Source of the DNA: Cryomorphaceae bacterium
Lineage (GTDB): Bacteria > Bacteroidota > Bacteroidia > Flavobacteriales > Schleiferiaceae
DNA length: 9,001 nt
Reading direction: 5' to 3'
Assembly: GCA_022565745.1 (NCBI GenBank)
Contig: JAIUMB010000092.1
Location: 1-9,001 of the forward strand
The notes beneath the pieces are model-generated. The model was not told where the DNA came from. It was given only the letters and a program-made list of their open reading frames with translations, and did no database searches. A program made the translations under genes and the position numbers. This document shows positions 8,448 to 9,001 of the stretch, one piece after another; the first letter of the stretch is position 1; each line of letters opens with the position of its first letter.

Positions 8448-8524
8448 ACAGTAGTAGTAGAGTTTTTCATAGTTAAGCCTTTTTAGGTAATCCCGGTGGG
8501 TAGTAGCTCCGGGATTTTTTTTTT
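8448..8524 (+). ncRNA. Putative sigma-54-dependent small RNA, copy 1
   Basis: The predicted transcript is about 76-77 nt, from the sigma-54 start (near 8448) to the end of the terminator T-run. From 8449 its first 35 nt are identical to copy 2 (8896-8930). They begin CAGTAGTAGTAGAG and contain no start codon, so a peptide is unlikely. A weak small hairpin may form around 8479-8487 (CCT/AGG closing a T-rich loop). The RNA then ends in a strong intrinsic terminator whose 12-nt loop repeats GTAGTAG from the 5' tail. A short structured RNA with an open 5' end fits a trans-acting regulator or protein-binding RNA. The RNA family is not recognised. A cis-acting leader is less likely, because no gene follows the terminator closely on this strand. 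Confidence 0.72.
8489..8524 (+). terminator. Intrinsic terminator of small RNA copy 1
   Basis: AATCCCGG (8489-8496) pairs perfectly with CCGGGATT (8509-8516) around a 12-nt loop, TGGGTAGTAGCT. A run of ten T (8515-8524) follows and partly overlaps the stem. On the minus strand no T-run follows the hairpin, so it is directional for the + strand. Confidence 0.9.
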
Positions 8525-8869
8525 GCAAACATATGAAGCAACCAATAATAAATAGCTTTGCTAAATCTATTCCAATTTTACCATCTATTCCAAATATACC
8601 AAAGATAAAATATAATATTTAATGATTTTGCTAATGGCAGTCAACAGCCAAAAGGCAATCTAAAACTAGAATTATTTTACGCATAAAAACAAAACACTCA
8701 CGTTTGGAAAATCAAATGGAAAGCGTCATTACATCACTGTGTATGTTCACGTACCTATAACCAAGATTTTTTCTCAAAAATATACAAATTTTCCAAATAT
8801 GAAACAACATCAGTAAAGGCACAAAAACCAAATCACTGTATATCTGATACTTAAAAAACAAAAAAAATT
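8525..8869. other. AT-rich spacer between the two small RNA genes, no convincing gene
   Basis: About 345 bp, strongly AT-rich, with stops in all frames. It holds a two-copy 18-bp imperfect tandem repeat (8565-8600), several chance matches to TAnnTTTG without a partner -33 box, and an imperfect inverted repeat (GTATGT-TC-ACGTAC, 8741-8754) placed 116-129 bp before the second sigma-54 promoter. Its sequence is not shared with the region before copy 1, so the duplication is limited to promoter plus RNA. Confidence 0.6.
8565..8600. repeat. Imperfect 18-bp tandem repeat, two units
   Basis: ATCTATTCCAATTTTACC (8565-8582) is followed directly by ATCTATTCCAAATATACC (8583-8600), 16 of 18 positions identical. 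It lies within the AT-rich spacer after the first terminator. It could be replication slippage; no function is evident. Confidence 0.6.
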
Positions 8870-8885
8870 GGGCACAAACATTGCA
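8870..8885 (+). promoter_or_regulatory. Sigma-54 (RpoN) -24/-12 promoter of small RNA copy 2
   Basis: GGGCACAAACATTGCA matches TGGCACRNNNNTTGCW at all defined positions except the first (G for T), with correct GG-to-GC spacing. Taking C8884 as -12 puts +1 at 8896, the first base of the conserved RNA block. The N positions differ from copy 1 (AACA against TGGA) while the -24 and -12 elements are kept, the pattern expected of a conserved functional promoter. Confidence 0.78.
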
Positions 8886-8895
8886 ATATAGACAT

Positions 8896-8974
8896 CAGTA
8901 GTAGTAGAGTTTTTCATAGTTAAGCCTTTTGCTAGGTGAAATCCCGGTGGGTAGTAGCTCCGGGATTTTTTTTT
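8896..8974 (+). ncRNA. Putative sigma-54-dependent small RNA, copy 2
   Basis: Paralogue of copy 1, 447 bp further along on the same strand, about 79 nt. The first 35 nt are identical to copy 1. It then carries two 2-nt insertions, GC at 8931-8932 within the small-hairpin loop and GA at 8938-8939 in the linker. After these the terminator hairpin and loop are again identical. Both insertions lie outside the stems and the GTAGTAG sites, so structure and candidate interaction sites are preserved. Only 27 bp follow before the window ends, so whether further copies or a target gene come next cannot be seen. Confidence 0.72.
8940..8974 (+). terminator. Intrinsic terminator of small RNA copy 2
   Basis: AATCCCGG (8940-8947) pairs with CCGGGATT (8960-8967) around the same 12-nt loop as in copy 1. 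Nine T follow (8966-8974). An extra A at 8939 could extend the stem by one A-T pair. Confidence 0.9.
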
Positions 8975-9001
8975 ACCCCTACTCTATCTCTTCAACATCA
9001 G

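Noticed and set aside
8526..8607. TAnnTTTG-type -7 boxes on the minus strand (8533-8526, 8598-8591, 8607-8600) as promoters for the 223-residue gene
   Set aside because: None has a TTTG/TTG element at 17-23 nt spacing, and such matches are common in AT-rich DNA.
8533..8622. A 29-codon + strand ORF (MKQPIINSFA...) just after the first terminator
   Set aside because: There is no ribosome binding site or promoter, it starts 9 bp after a strong terminator, and its IP-rich pattern comes from the 18-bp tandem repeat in AT-rich DNA.
8449..8974. Repeats as CRISPR, integron attC sites or insertion-sequence ends
   Set aside because: There are only two direct copies with a 370-bp gap, no cas, integrase or transposase gene, and no target duplication. 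Promoter plus terminator architecture explains the repeats better.

Overview
The window looks like chromosomal DNA of a Bacteroidota (Bacteroidetes) bacterium, probably in or near the Flavobacteriia. Two large exported proteins end in type IX secretion (T9SS, Por) sorting domains, a system largely confined to this phylum. One gene has a candidate phylum-type promoter (TAnnTTTG), start codons lack clear Shine-Dalgarno sequences, and the intergenic DNA is AT-rich.

Layout. Positions 1-3891 (+) hold the 3' part of a very large secreted surface protein: beta-helix modules, CARDB/FN3-like beta-sandwiches and a T9SS C-terminal domain. It meets, tail to tail with a 2-bp gap, a minus-strand operon of three overlapping genes. 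In order of transcription these are an 839-residue T9SS-exported BNR/Asp-box beta-propeller protein (7551-5032), a small lipoprotein with a CGGAAP motif and a carboxypeptidase-regulatory-like fold (5035-4589), and an exported PAP2-family phosphatase homologue (4589-3894) that lacks the His of catalytic motif 2. An ATGA and a TAATG overlap tie the three together. Upstream of the operon lies a 179-bp gap with a candidate promoter, then a 223-residue exported protein of unknown function (8402-7731, minus).

The most interesting part is the roughly 600 bp right of that gene. It holds two near-identical copies of a 76-79 nt element on the + strand. Each is preceded by an almost perfect sigma-54 (-24/-12) promoter and ends in the same intrinsic terminator, a GC-rich hairpin plus a run of 9-10 T. 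The conserved block starts where a sigma-54 transcript should start and stops at the end of the T-run, while the sequence outside is diverged. I read this as a pair of tandem, paralogous, sigma-54-dependent small RNA genes. I do not recognise the RNA family. GTAGTAG occurs in both the 5' tail and the terminator loop of each copy, which suggests a doubled base-pairing or protein-binding site. The 345-bp spacer between the copies holds no convincing gene.

How the parts fit: the protein genes look like an envelope/surface locus. The RNA pair looks like a separate regulatory unit under an enhancer-binding activator, and nothing in the window shows that it regulates these neighbours.
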